A stretch of DNA of 27,766 bases from a virus: positions 1 to 27,766 of the IMG/VR virus record IMGVR_UViG_3300044673_000074; one strand, written 5' to 3'. A model generated the notes under the pieces. It was not told the DNA's origin and did no database searches. It was given only the letters and a program-made list of their open reading frames with translations. Below are positions 1 through 8,604 of the stretch, one piece after another. Position numbers and translations under genes: made by a program. The stretch's first letter is position 1; the number at the start of each line of letters is the position of its first letter.

Positions 1-14
1 AGGAAATTCAGCTC

Positions 15-3000
15 ATGCTGAACGACTTCCCGAAGTACGTCGAGAATATGAGAAACTCCTACAAGCCAGCTGACGCTGCCGACAAAGCACGTGTCCAGAA
101 GCAGTGGGGCCTAAAGAAGTTTGCTGGCGAAAACTCGATTATTGCTGCGGGCGAGGCCGAGAAGCCTATGACCCCCGACACTTCTGACGTTCCACCAAAA
201 TACCTTGCTCTAGTTTCTCCTGACGACTTGACTGCAGTTATGGATTTAGTAGCGCTAGTTCCTGCATCTGCTACAAGCACTATGCCAGCAATTTACGAGC
301 GTAAAGATGGCCAGTGGGTTCAGAACAATCAGATTCTTGCTGACCTAAAGTCAGCTTCCCCACCTCCTGTGATCAAACTAGATGACAAAGAGATTCTAGA
401 CGACGTCCTCAAGCAGGTAGACGGCATTGCAACTGTGAGTGCCTCTGCTTACGATTTCGCTATCTTCTGGGAGAAAGTAGTAGAGCCTCTACTTGCAGCT
501 GGTGGCGTAGACCGCAACCGCGGCAATGCCGAGGAGCTTCGTCGCTACTGGACTCGCGGTAAGGGAGCCCTTAAAATTCGTTGGGGCACTCCTGGCGACT
601 GGACTCGCTGCGTTCGTCAGCTTTCCAAGTACATGGGTAACCGTGCAAAGGGCTACTGCCAGCTTCGTCACAAGGAAGTTACTGGTGTCTACACCGGTAG
701 CAGCAAGAACCCAGGTCGCGACAACAAGAAAAACTTCAACATTGACGAGATCTTTGCTTCCGAGGATGACTTTACTACAAAGGTTCTTGAGCAGGCAAAA
801 CTATCTGCAATGGCTGCAAACGCTAAAGAGCGTGTAGCCCTTACAGCAGCCTCTGGCGACTCATCTGGCTCTAAGTTCTACATCCCGATGTTGATCCCTG
901 AAGAAGTAGAGTCCGGCGACGGACGTAAGTTCAGAGCTAACTCTATCTCCATGCGTGAACTACCAGTCCCGCTGCTATGGCAGATTAAAACTGGTGAGGG
1001 GCACAACGGTTCTGTTGTAGTCGGACGTATCGACTATATCGAGCGTATCGAAGGCGGTATGGGCAATGCTTATGGCGTTTTCGACAACGGACCTTACGGC
1101 CGTGAAGCAGAGCGTCTAGTTAGAAATGGCTTCCTTCGTGGTGTTTCTGTAGACCTTGACCAGTTTGAGGCCAAGGAAGAGAAGAGTCCTAAGCAGGAAA
1201 TGGCAGAGGACGACGCTCAGGAGTTCGGCAAGGATAAACTCACAGTAAATAAGGCACGCATAATGGCTGCTACAATTGTAGCTAAGCCTGCATTCCAAGA
1301 GTGCACTATTTCTATTGAAGGGGACCAGGAGGAAGTCATGACCCCGGAAGACGGCGTCTATGAGGAATCTCTAGAGTTGTTTGCTGACCTAGAGCCAGTA
1401 ACTGCTTCTGGCTTCCTAAAGTCTGAAGTCCCTATGATGCCACCAGTTGACTGGTTCAAGGACCCTAAGCTCACTAAGCCAACTCCTCTGACTGTAGACG
1501 AAGATGGCCGAATTTACGGTCACATTGCTGCATGGAATGTTAGCCACATTGGTCTGCCACGTGCAACCAAGCCACCACGCTCACGTAGCAAGTACACTTA
1601 CTTCCACACCGGAGTTGTACGCTGCGAAGATGGTACAGACATGCCAGTCGGTCAGCTGACCCTTGCTGGTGGTCACGCCCCTTTGAACGCTGACGCTCGT
1701 TCTGCTGCAAAGCATTACGACGACACTGCCTCTGCTGTTGCTGACATTCACGTTGGGGAAGACCAGTACGGAATTTGGTGCGCAGGATCAATTCGCCCAG
1801 GGCTAGACGAGATGCAGATTCGCGCACTTCGTGCATCTGCTCCATCCGGTGACTGGCGTCCAATTAACGGCTCACTGGAGCTAGTTGCTATCTGCCAAGT
1901 TAACGTTCCTGGATTCCCGACTGCACGCGCAATGGTTGCATCTGGAAAGATCATGGCTCTAGTTGCTGCTGGTGCATCTCAGATGGCACTTATGAAGAGC
2001 CAGGCTGTTGGAACTTTGGTGGCTAAGTCAGACTTGCTGAGCCAGCTATCTGCTAGCGCACCTAACCTAAAGAACCGTGTCAGGGAAGCAAAGAAGCGCC
2101 TTCGTGAAGCAAACCTAGAGGCAATCACCGCTAGTGCTTCACAGATGCGCGAGAAAGCTCTTATTGCAGCTGCTGTAGCTGAGCTTGCAAAGATCTCCAC
2201 CGAAGAGCGCATGGCTCTTGCTAAGGAGGGTAAGGCTCTGTCAGACGGTGCCTACCCAATTCGAAACGTTGAAGATCTTAAGAATGCAATTCAGGCTTAT
2301 GGTCGCTCAAAGCCATCAGAGCGTAAGGAAGTTAGAAAGCACATCATCAAGCGTGCTCGTCAGCTAAAGAAGTCTGACCTGATTCCTGCAGAGTGGACGA
2401 CAGCTGCTTCTATGGAGGCAGCCCAGACTGTTGCGTCTCTACGAGCACGTATCGAGGCTGTAGTAGCTGCTGCTCCTGTCGAGGAGGAGATCTCTGAGGA
2501 AGAGCTAGAAAAGCTTCGTAAGGCTAAAGAAGAAGCTGACAAGCAGACCGAAGAAGAGATCAAAGCCGCCGAGGAAGTACGAGCAAATCGAGGCAACCTA
2601 CCAGAGCGCGACGAAGAAGGTCGCATCAAGTACGTTTCTGGAGTGAACCAGCCTCGTGATGCTAAGGGCAAGTACCGCAAGGTTCTAGCTCGTCTAAAGC
2701 AGGACCTAGGTGTTGCTGGTCTCTCTCGCGCACTCAAGAAGGTAGAAGAAGCCGAGAACCTCGACTTCGCGGGAGACTACGCGGCTTCTGCTGGCGCTAG
2801 CTCAGAGCTTCTAAGCATGATTGACCGTCTAGACACTAAAGCTCTGAACCCAGAGGCTCTAGAAAATGTTCGACTAACTGCAGCCGAGCTAGGAAAGACT
2901 ATTGCCAACCTTCCACTGCCATTCGGCAAGGAAGCTTCAAAAATTAGATTTAGCGATCTACCAGCTGGACTCAAGGACCTCATCGATTCGATGATTACTC

Positions 3001-3137
3001 GAGTTGAGTCAAAGATCGGTAAAGAGGACGCAGACATTGCCACTAAGAGTCTGAAGTCCTACATGTCGGGGGCTGACCTCTACTCTCAGGGTGAAGTTCA
3101 GTCTGAGATGAGCAAGCTCCTCCGACTCCTTACCTAA
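15..3137 (+). CDS. Capsid maturation protease, large multidomain protein (possibly 5' partial)
   Basis: Cleaves the capsid precursor during head assembly. Residues about 320-390 match the HK97 prohead protease (S78) pattern: candidate catalytic His330 (GEGHNGS) and Ser378 (GVSVDL) are 48 residues apart, close to the HK97 spacing. Upstream, residues about 170-230 form a basic Trp/Arg-rich domain (WGTPGDWTRCVRQL) common in actinophage proteases. Residues about 488-652 form a second protease-like region (YGHIAAW, GGHAPL, SGDWRPINGS). Residues about 743-793 carry the basic helical motif YPIRNVEDLKNAI. The C-terminus is a charged helical, scaffold-like stretch. The first ATG has AGGA ten bases upstream, but the frame is open to the window edge (GAA ATT CAG CTC precede the ATG), so the true start may lie outside. 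The major capsid gene follows directly, which fits the role. At 1040 residues it is far longer than the roughly 225-residue HK97 protease. Confidence 0.85.
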   Translation: MLNDFPKYVENMRNSYKPADAADKARVQKQWGLKKFAGENSIIAAGEAEKPMTPDTSDVPPKYLALVSPDDLTAVMDLVALVPASATSTMPAIYERKDGQWVQNNQILADLKSASPPPVIKLDDKEILDDVLKQVDGIATVSASAYDFAIFWEKVVEPLLAAGGVDRNRGNAEELRRYWTRGKGALKIRWGTPGDWTRCVRQLSKYMGNRAKGYCQLRHKEVTGVYTGSSKNPGRDNKKNFNIDEIFASEDDFTTKVLEQAKLSAMAANAKERVALTAASGDSSGSKFYIPMLIPEEVESGDGRKFRANSISMRELPVPLLWQIKTGEGHNGSVVVGRIDYIERIEGGMGNAYGVFDNGPYGREAERLVRNGFLRGVSVDLDQFEAKEEKSPKQEMAEDDAQEFGKDKLTVNKARIMAATIVAKPAFQECTISIEGDQEEVMTPEDGVYEESLELFADLEPVTASGFLKSEVPMMPPVDWFKDPKLTKPTPLTVDEDGRIYGHIAAWNVSHIGLPRATKPPRSRSKYTYFHTGVVRCEDGTDMPVGQLTLAGGHAPLNADARSAAKHYDDTASAVADIHVGEDQYGIWCAGSIRPGLDEMQIRALRASAPSGDWRPINGSLELVAICQVNVPGFPTARAMVASGKIMALVAAGASQMALMKSQAVGTLVAKSDLLSQLSASAPNLKNRVREAKKRLREANLEAITASASQMREKALIAAAVAELAKISTEERMALAKEGKALSDGAYPIRNVEDLKNAIQAYGRSKPSERKEVRKHIIKRARQLKKSDLIPAEWTTAASMEAAQTVASLRARIEAVVAAAPVEEEISEEELEKLRKAKEEADKQTEEEIKAAEEVRANRGNLPERDEEGRIKYVSGVNQPRDAKGKYRKVLARLKQDLGVAGLSRALKKVEEAENLDFAGDYAASAGASSELLSMIDRLDTKALNPEALENVRLTAAELGKTIANLPLPFGKEASKIRFSDLPAGLKDLIDSMITRVESKIGKEDADIATKSLKSYMSGADLYSQGEVQSEMSKLLRLLT

Positions 3138-3146
3138 AAAGTAAGG
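3128..3146 (+). other. Short inverted repeat at the protease stop codon
   Basis: CCTTAC (3128-3133) pairs with GTAAGG (3141-3146) around a seven-base loop that contains the stop codon. No T-tract follows, so it is a weak terminator candidate. It is immediately followed by TAAAAT (3147-3152). Confidence 0.3.
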
Positions 3147-3260
3147 TAAAATTAGTGGTGGGTCGAGCGCCTCACGTTTTATATACGTAGAGTCCCTCAA
3201 CCTTGACTGTAATCACGGGCGCTAAATGACGTCCAAAAACTAACTGGCCTAGGAGGTACA
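3138..3260 (+). promoter_or_regulatory. Intergenic leader of the major capsid gene
   Basis: This is the longest gap without a gene in the window. It contains GGTAAAATTAG (3145-3155), whose TAAAAT resembles a -10 box but has no good -35 at the proper distance, and TTGACT (3203-3208), which lacks a good -10. GCGCC (3167-3171) can pair with GGCGC (3218-3222), and an ACGT/ACGT hairpin lies between them, so the transcript may fold. It ends in a strong ribosome-binding site, AGGAGG at 3251-3256, four bases before the GTG start at 3261. The gap fits a late promoter or leader driving high capsid expression; this is inference. Confidence 0.4.
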
Positions 3261-5327
3261 GTGTACGACCAGATTAAAACTCAGCTGGACACCATCGCTG
3301 AGCTTAGCGACGATCAAGTCGCAGAGCTTCAGGCAGATATTGTCTCGCAGTTTGAAATGGTTGAGGGTGAGGACCCAACTCCTGAGACAGTTGATGCTAT
3401 GACGTCGCTAGCCGATTCTCTTGACATTGTTCGAGGCGAGCTTTCTCGCCGCGAAGCTCTGGCTGCAGAGCTTGCAGCAAAGGCCGCTGAAGCCGTTGCT
3501 CGTGTTAAGGGCCAGGCTGACGACGCAGGAGAGGAAATGGCTATGACCGAAGACGAGCCAATGGAGGCGGAGGTTCCTGTAGAGGAGACTCCAGCTGAAG
3601 AGGTCCCTGTAGAGGAGACACCTTCAGAGCCTGAGGCCGAAGTCGAGGTAGAGGCTGACGAGGAGGACAAGGAAGACGAGGATGAGGCTATGAAGGCTTC
3701 AGCTGAGACTTCTGAGGAGACCCCTGAGCTTATTACCGAGGCTCCAGTCGAGGCCGAAGCATCTGTAGACAGCGAGGCAGTCGTTGAGACTGTTGAGCCA
3801 GCTGCAGAGTTGTCTGAGGCTACCGAGGATGTTGCAGAACTTGCAACTTCTGAGGAGACCGTTGCCGAAGCATCAACCAATCAGGAAGACGGTTCCGAAC
3901 TATCAACCGCAAACGAAACCCCAGCAGAGACTACTGAGCTAGCAACCGAGGTTGCAGAGGGCTCAGAAGCTTCTGTTCAAGAAAACATCGAATCACCAAT
4001 CGCTCTTGTAGAAGAGCAGGAAGAGCAGGCCCCAGTGACCGCCGCAGCAGAACAGCCTTTCGAGGCCCCAGCTGACCGTCAGCCTGTTGTTCAGGTTACC
4101 GCAGCTCCAGTGGCAATTACCGCTGGCGCTGACATTCCTGGTTACACAGCTGGCAGCACAATCAACGACATGTACGAGGTAGCTTCGGCTATGGAGAAGC
4201 GCATCCACTCGCTTCGTCGTGTTAACGGTGGAGACGGAGAGCAGCACATTGTTGCATCCATCACCACTCAGTACCCAGAGGAGCGCACCCTCTCAACCGA
4301 CGCTGAGTCAAACATGGCTAAGATCGATGCAGTTGTAGGCCAGGATGCACTTGTTGCTTCTGGTGGACACGCTGCACCTTTCGAGGTTAAGTATGACATC
4401 TACTCGATCGGTTCTACCACTCTACGCCCAGTTCGCGATGCACTGCCTCGCTTCCAGGCTGACCGCGGTGGTATCCGTTTCGTAACCCCACCAAGCTTCG
4501 CTTCAGGCGACTACGCTAACGCTGTTGGTGTATGGACTGCTGCAGTTGACGCTGACCCACAGTCTGCTACTAAGACTAGCTTGACTGTTACCGCAGCTGG
4601 TGAGAACACCGTATCAACTGACGCTGTAACCCTACAGCTACAGTTCGGTAACCTCATGACTCGCGCTTACCCAGAGCTGATCTCTCGTCACAACGAGCTA
4701 GCTCTTGTACAGCACGCACGTGAGGCAGAGCAGAACTTGCTAAGCAAGATCTCTGCTGGTTCTACCGCTGTTACCACTTCGTCTCTGATCGGTTTCGGTC
4801 GTGACTTCTTGGTACAGGTTCGCCGCGCTGCAACTGCTTACCGTTCACGCCACCGTATCTCCCCAGATGCTCGCCTAAAGGTGATCATTCCTGCGTGGAT
4901 CTACGATGCAATGGCAGCTGACCTAGCTCTTGCTATGCCAGGTGACGGTACTCTATCAGTATCGAAGTCTGAGATCGAGGGCTACCTAGCTTCACTAAAC
5001 GTGGACCTAGTAACTTCGCTAGACCAGAACGTCTTCGGCGCTCAGGGTGCAGCTGCACTTCTTGAGTTCCCAGACAGCTTCACCTGGTACCTATTCGCAG
5101 AGGGCACCTTCCTATTCTTGGACGGCGGCACTCTAGACCTAGGTATCATCCGCGACAGCTCGCTTGTTGGAACTAACGACTACAAGATGTTCGTTGAGAC
5201 CTTCGAGAACGTTGCCAAGGTTGGTATTGAGTCTCTAGCAATCACCTCGACCATCTCGGTCAACGGTGTTGCTGCAGCTCTACGCGACACCACTGGTGGC
5301 GCAACCGCAGCCGCAATCGAGCTCTAA
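3261..5327 (+). CDS. Major capsid protein (HK97 fold) with scaffold-like and acidic N-terminal region
   Basis: Forms the head shell. The capsid core is about residues 290-688, with typical HK97-fold features: an N-arm/E-loop region ending in a stretch that covers the inner shell (PFEVKYDIYSIGSTTLRPVRDALPR split across segments), a spine-helix-like segment (QFGNLMTRAYPEL), and a C-terminal beta-rich domain ending in the Asp/Thr region near DLGIIRDS. Residues 1-85 are helical (ELSRREALAAELAAKAAEAV) and look like a delta/scaffolding domain. Residues about 90-265 are extremely rich in Glu, Ala, Thr and Val with a cluster of Asp/Glu near DEEDKEDEDEA. At 688 residues it is much longer than the usual 300-400. 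The start is GTG at 3261 with a strong AGGAGG. It lies next to the protease that would remove the N-terminal part. The assignment to capsid is firm; the boundaries are estimates. Confidence 0.88.
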   Translation: MYDQIKTQLDTIAELSDDQVAELQADIVSQFEMVEGEDPTPETVDAMTSLADSLDIVRGELSRREALAAELAAKAAEAVARVKGQADDAGEEMAMTEDEPMEAEVPVEETPAEEVPVEETPSEPEAEVEVEADEEDKEDEDEAMKASAETSEETPELITEAPVEAEASVDSEAVVETVEPAAELSEATEDVAELATSEETVAEASTNQEDGSELSTANETPAETTELATEVAEGSEASVQENIESPIALVEEQEEQAPVTAAAEQPFEAPADRQPVVQVTAAPVAITAGADIPGYTAGSTINDMYEVASAMEKRIHSLRRVNGGDGEQHIVASITTQYPEERTLSTDAESNMAKIDAVVGQDALVASGGHAAPFEVKYDIYSIGSTTLRPVRDALPRFQADRGGIRFVTPPSFASGDYANAVGVWTAAVDADPQSATKTSLTVTAAGENTVSTDAVTLQLQFGNLMTRAYPELISRHNELALVQHAREAEQNLLSKISAGSTAVTTSSLIGFGRDFLVQVRRAATAYRSRHRISPDARLKVIIPAWIYDAMAADLALAMPGDGTLSVSKSEIEGYLASLNVDLVTSLDQNVFGAQGAAALLEFPDSFTWYLFAEGTFLFLDGGTLDLGIIRDSSLVGTNDYKMFVETFENVAKVGIESLAITSTISVNGVAAALRDTTGGATAAAIEL

Positions 5328-5348
5328 GCCGATAGCAAACCAAGTGAA

Positions 5349-5374
5349 GGGGGAGGTCAGAAATGGCCTCCCCC
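5349..5374 (+). terminator. GC-rich hairpin after the major capsid gene
   Basis: GGGGGAGG (5349-5356) pairs perfectly with CCTCCCCC (5367-5374) around a ten-base loop, 21 bases after the capsid stop. An A-rich rather than T-rich tail follows, so it may act as a partial terminator or as a 3' barrier that stabilises capsid mRNA. Confidence 0.6.
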
Positions 5375-5400
5375 AACACAAAAATAATTAAGGATTTTAA

Positions 5401-6276
5401 ATGGCTTTCACAAAGACTGGTGTAGTAACGGCACCGAAGATTGTGCCTTCGGCTTTTGGACTGCTTGCCGTAGTTAAGCCAGAGAATGGCCCAAGCGAGG
5501 ATCAGTGGATCCGAGGATTTTCTCAGGAGTGGGAGACCACCCTATATTCAGCTACCAACTGGGACGACACCGACTCGACTAGTGGCCAGGTAGTTGCTTC
5601 TGGAACCCCTACCTACTACACCGAGATCAAGCCTTTCTTTATTGAAGCAGAGGAGCTTCGCTCTACTCTAGGTTTTAACGGTCTTGACCGTATGGAACGC
5701 CTGAAGCGACAGCTTGAAGGCGTAACTCAGCACGCTATGGAAGTAGAGCTTTGGGATGGCGCTGTCCGCAAGGGCGAGAGCCACGCAAATGTTGCTCTTT
5801 CAGATGCCACTGCAACCATTCTTAACTCTGGTACTGCCCTCTCACCTCGCCGTGCACTTGCTCTTTTAGAGCACTCAATCGGTCTGGCTTCAGACGGTGG
5901 CGAGCAGGGTATCATTCACATGACTCGCGATGTTGCAGCACTTCTTGCTAGCAACTCAAACATGCTTTTCCACGAAGCTGGCAAGGAGCACCTACAGACT
6001 CTAGGTGGCACTCCAGTTATCGTTGGTTCCGGGTACTCAGGTACTGGACCAGATGGAGCTACAGGAGCAGCTGCAACTGTAGACAACAAATGGATTTACG
6101 CCACAGGAACCGTCCGCACCTATGTGGGCGAGATTGATGTCGTAAACGACAATCTAAGCCAAGCTTATGATGTGTCGGGCAATCAAAATGACATGCGTCT
6201 CAAAGCAATCCGCCCTGCCGCGGTTTACTTTGACACATCCATCCACCTCGCTGTTCGGGTCGACCTAACAGCCTAA
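5401..6276 (+). CDS. Second capsid-like structural protein (possible pentamer or minor capsid protein)
   Basis: 291 residues. The C-terminal half reads like an HK97-type capsid P/A domain: a helical segment with SPRRALALLEHSIGL, then GEQGIIHMTRDVAALL, then LGGTPVIVGSGYSGTGP, then a strand containing ATGTVRTYVGEI. The N-terminal half has WIRGFSQEWETTLYS. Actinophages with two capsid-like genes next to each other are often annotated as having hexamer and pentamer subunits, and this gene sits directly after the major capsid gene, so a vertex or minor capsid role is my inference. AAGGA at 5389-5394 lies seven bases before ATG. No signal peptide or membrane segment is seen. It could instead be a head decoration or completion protein. 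Confidence 0.55.
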   Translation: MAFTKTGVVTAPKIVPSAFGLLAVVKPENGPSEDQWIRGFSQEWETTLYSATNWDDTDSTSGQVVASGTPTYYTEIKPFFIEAEELRSTLGFNGLDRMERLKRQLEGVTQHAMEVELWDGAVRKGESHANVALSDATATILNSGTALSPRRALALLEHSIGLASDGGEQGIIHMTRDVAALLASNSNMLFHEAGKEHLQTLGGTPVIVGSGYSGTGPDGATGAAATVDNKWIYATGTVRTYVGEIDVVNDNLSQAYDVSGNQNDMRLKAIRPAAVYFDTSIHLAVRVDLTA

Positions 6277-6297
6277 AAACATAAGGAGAATAGCTAG

Positions 6298-7407
6298 ATG
6301 GCTACTCAAGAATATGCTGCCAGCATTCAGGGTGTGTCAATTCGTGTCACCCGCCTAGATGCTGCCGGCAACCTGATGACAGGACCAGCTGACAGTTACA
6401 CAACTTCAGCTTTTATGCGTATCTCTTTCACCCCTGAATATGAAGAGGGCGACGAGATCACCGAGAAGGGCGCTAACGGCGTTGTCTGTGTGACCTACAA
6501 GGCTCCAGACACCCTAAAGCGTATCACCATGGAGCTTGCTATCTGTGAGCCAGACCCAGAGCTGTCTGCTCTAATTTCCGGTGGTCTGCTTCTTCGTAAG
6601 AACCTAGGAACCGCAGGTCAGCCAAACCACAAGTCTATCGGTTGGGCTGCTCCAGGCGTTGGTGACGACCCTGCCGGTAACGGTGTTGCTATTGAAGCTT
6701 GGTCGCACGCCGTTAAGGACGGAAAGCGTGCCGGAGTTCTTCCATATTTCCACTGGGTATTCCCATACGTGAAGATGCGTCAGTCTGGTGACCGCGTTAT
6801 CGAGAATGGCCTATTGGCTAACACCTTCGAGGGCTACGGTCTAGGAAACGCTAACTTCCAGTCTGGTATCGACGGCCGTTGGGAGTTCCCAATTGCTGCA
6901 GAGCGTCCATACGCTTATGCACGTGCTGACTGGGCTCCAACCGGCCTAAACGGATTCTACACTTGGACTGATGGCACTGGACCTGTTGTCTTCACTGCAG
7001 CTGGTGCTAAGGAGCCAACTGCTATCACAATTAGCTCTGCTACAGCAACTGTGACTGACACCAAGGCTAACATCACCTTCAGCGCTGACCCAGAGATTGA
7101 AGTAGGCGACGAGATCTACGTACAGAACCTAGGAACCTTGTTTAATGGTACCTGGACTGTCGCTAGCAAGTCTGGTAACGCAGTCAGCTTCGTTAACTCT
7201 GCAATCACTGCAGACGTTACCGCGACTGTCGGAAACGGAGCCCGCGTGACTGTTGTTGACAGCGGTGACGAGGGTGCCTACCCAACTCCAGTTGCAACTA
7301 CCACTAGCCAGATTGGTACTGGCGGCAGCACCTTCAACGTTCCTGGAAACATCAACTACAACGCTGATGTAGCGATCGACAACATCATCGCTTCGAACGA
7401 GAACTAA
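6298..7407 (+). CDS. Major tail protein (tail tube subunit) with C-terminal beta module
   Basis: Polymerises to form the tail tube. Residues about 35-90 carry the actinophage tail tube pattern: FMRISFTPEYEEGDEI, then VCVTYKAPDTLKRITMELAI, then DPELSALISGG. Residues about 150-215 hold the second half of the fold (GVLPYFHWVFPYVKM, GIDGRWEFPI). Residues about 241-320 look like an extra surface beta domain (VGDEIYVQNLGTLFNGTWTVAS), similar in pattern to modules in the hub and fibre proteins downstream. AAGGAG lies before the ATG. A strong hairpin follows the stop, as expected for a highly expressed virion gene. The gene lies upstream of the connector genes rather than after them, an order seen in some actinophages. 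Confidence 0.85.
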   Translation: MATQEYAASIQGVSIRVTRLDAAGNLMTGPADSYTTSAFMRISFTPEYEEGDEITEKGANGVVCVTYKAPDTLKRITMELAICEPDPELSALISGGLLLRKNLGTAGQPNHKSIGWAAPGVGDDPAGNGVAIEAWSHAVKDGKRAGVLPYFHWVFPYVKMRQSGDRVIENGLLANTFEGYGLGNANFQSGIDGRWEFPIAAERPYAYARADWAPTGLNGFYTWTDGTGPVVFTAAGAKEPTAITISSATATVTDTKANITFSADPEIEVGDEIYVQNLGTLFNGTWTVASKSGNAVSFVNSAITADVTATVGNGARVTVVDSGDEGAYPTPVATTTSQIGTGGSTFNVPGNINYNADVAIDNIIASNEN

Positions 7408-7418
7408 TAGTAGTAACG

Positions 7419-7460
7419 ACGGGTGGCGGCTTGAGCAAAATAGCTTAGGCTGCCACCCGT
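7419..7460 (+). terminator. Strong hairpin after the major tail protein gene
   Basis: A twelve-pair stem (one G-T wobble) joins 7419-7430 (ACGGGTGGCGGC) to 7449-7460 (GCTGCCACCCGT read from 7450, plus one G). The loop can form a further small stem (GAGC/GCTT). The tail is TAAAATTATC, with only a short T-run, so it may slow rather than fully stop transcription into the adaptor gene. Confidence 0.7.
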
Positions 7461-7482
7461 TAAAATTATCTAAGAGGTAGAA

Positions 7483-8592
7483 ATGACAAACAATCTGTGG
7501 ATTCAGCCCGAAGAAATGGGCGACTACTCCTACACTGAGTACACCCTCGAGGCTGCTCAGACTGCGTCATACCTACTCTGGGCCATGTCTGGCCGCAAGT
7601 ACACAGGAGTTACTACTGTAACCGAGCGTTATACATGTACTCTTCGTAACAATCGAATTGGCCCTTCCACTAAAACTACTAGCCCAGTTCTTTTTGGTGG
7701 AGATGTTTACAACATTCCTTCTGGAGACTATGACGAGTACTCGGAACTTACCGCTGACGGTATGTCACCAGACTCAAGGATCAAGCTTCGTGGTCGTCCA
7801 GTGACTCAGATTCACTCAATCAGAAATAGAGTTGGTCAAGTTCTTGACCCTTCTAGCTACTATTTAGTGGATCACTCCACCGTGCATATCAAGGCCGGAA
7901 CTCCTTGGACCCCTTGCAACACTGAGATCACATACTCCTATGGAACACCAGTCCCTATTGCCGGAAAGATGGCAGCTCGTAAACTTGCAATTGAGTTTGC
8001 TCGCTTATGGTCTGGAGATGAGAACTGTGAGCTGCCTCAGCGTGTTACCTCTGTATCCCGTCAGGGCGTCTCTTATACCATTCTTGACAACCAGGAGTTT
8101 ATCGACGAACTTCGCACTGGTCTCTATGAGATCGACCTGTTCCTAAAGGTTGTTAATCCAGATAACGCTCGCCGCAAGGCAAAAGTTTTCTCTGTAGACA
8201 CTCCTCGCGCTCGCCGCTACAGCCCTAAAGCGCCAGTACTAACTGCCGATGCCGACTACGACATTACTTTGGTAAAAGGAGCCAGCGAGACTTGGTCTTC
8301 TACAGGCACCACAACTAACTTAAGCAACTTTTTTCCTGACACTGGCTGGGAGCCTCAGGTTCTCCTTAGAAGCTACTCTGGCATAAAGTCAGTAGAATTG
8401 GATGCTGCTTCGATTACGTTGAATCCGTCGCCAGCATCTATCTCATTTACCGTCCCCTACGACAAAGCTTTAGCAGCCCTGGGAATGGTAGATCCAGGTA
8501 CCTGGGTTCTTTATGCAACTAAAGAGATTAACGGCGTACCTAACCTTGTAGAGCTTGCTTCTGGAAACCTCCAGATCAAGATGTATTCGTAG
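7483..8592 (+). CDS. Head-to-tail adaptor (neck protein)
   Basis: Joins the portal ring to the tail. The N-terminal two-thirds matches the actinophage adaptor family: a helical start (EAAQTASYLLWAMSGRKY followed by VTTVTERYTC), an LRGRPVTQIHSIRNRVG stretch, the DPSSYYLVDHSTVHIK strand pair, and a helix (AARKLAIEFARLW) before a conserved CELPQRVTSVSRQGVS segment. Residues about 255-369 form an extra beta-rich C-terminal domain (ADYDITLVKGASETW and onward) of unknown role, perhaps exposed on the neck. The ribosome-binding site is AAGAGG before ATG at 7483. The gene starts just after the major tail protein hairpin and is followed by tail terminator and connector genes. Confidence 0.75.
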   Translation: MTNNLWIQPEEMGDYSYTEYTLEAAQTASYLLWAMSGRKYTGVTTVTERYTCTLRNNRIGPSTKTTSPVLFGGDVYNIPSGDYDEYSELTADGMSPDSRIKLRGRPVTQIHSIRNRVGQVLDPSSYYLVDHSTVHIKAGTPWTPCNTEITYSYGTPVPIAGKMAARKLAIEFARLWSGDENCELPQRVTSVSRQGVSYTILDNQEFIDELRTGLYEIDLFLKVVNPDNARRKAKVFSVDTPRARRYSPKAPVLTADADYDITLVKGASETWSSTGTTTNLSNFFPDTGWEPQVLLRSYSGIKSVELDAASITLNPSPASISFTVPYDKALAALGMVDPGTWVLYATKEINGVPNLVELASGNLQIKMYS

Positions 8593-8604
8593 AAAGAGAA
8601 TAAA

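Noticed and set aside
2360-2737. Antisense frame of 125 residues, Arg/Ser-rich
   Set aside because: It is the shadow of the Glu/Lys-rich helical region of the protease gene and has no domain or signal of its own.
3155-3225. Possible tRNA-like fold in the gap before the capsid gene
   Set aside because: On neither strand could I find a T-loop consensus, a proper anticodon stem or an acceptor stem with matching spacing.
3329-3880. Antisense frame of 183 residues rich in Ser, Ala and Thr
   Set aside because: It is the mirror of the GAG/GAA/GCT-rich acidic region of the capsid gene on the other strand; it has no ribosome-binding site and lies wholly within a clear gene.
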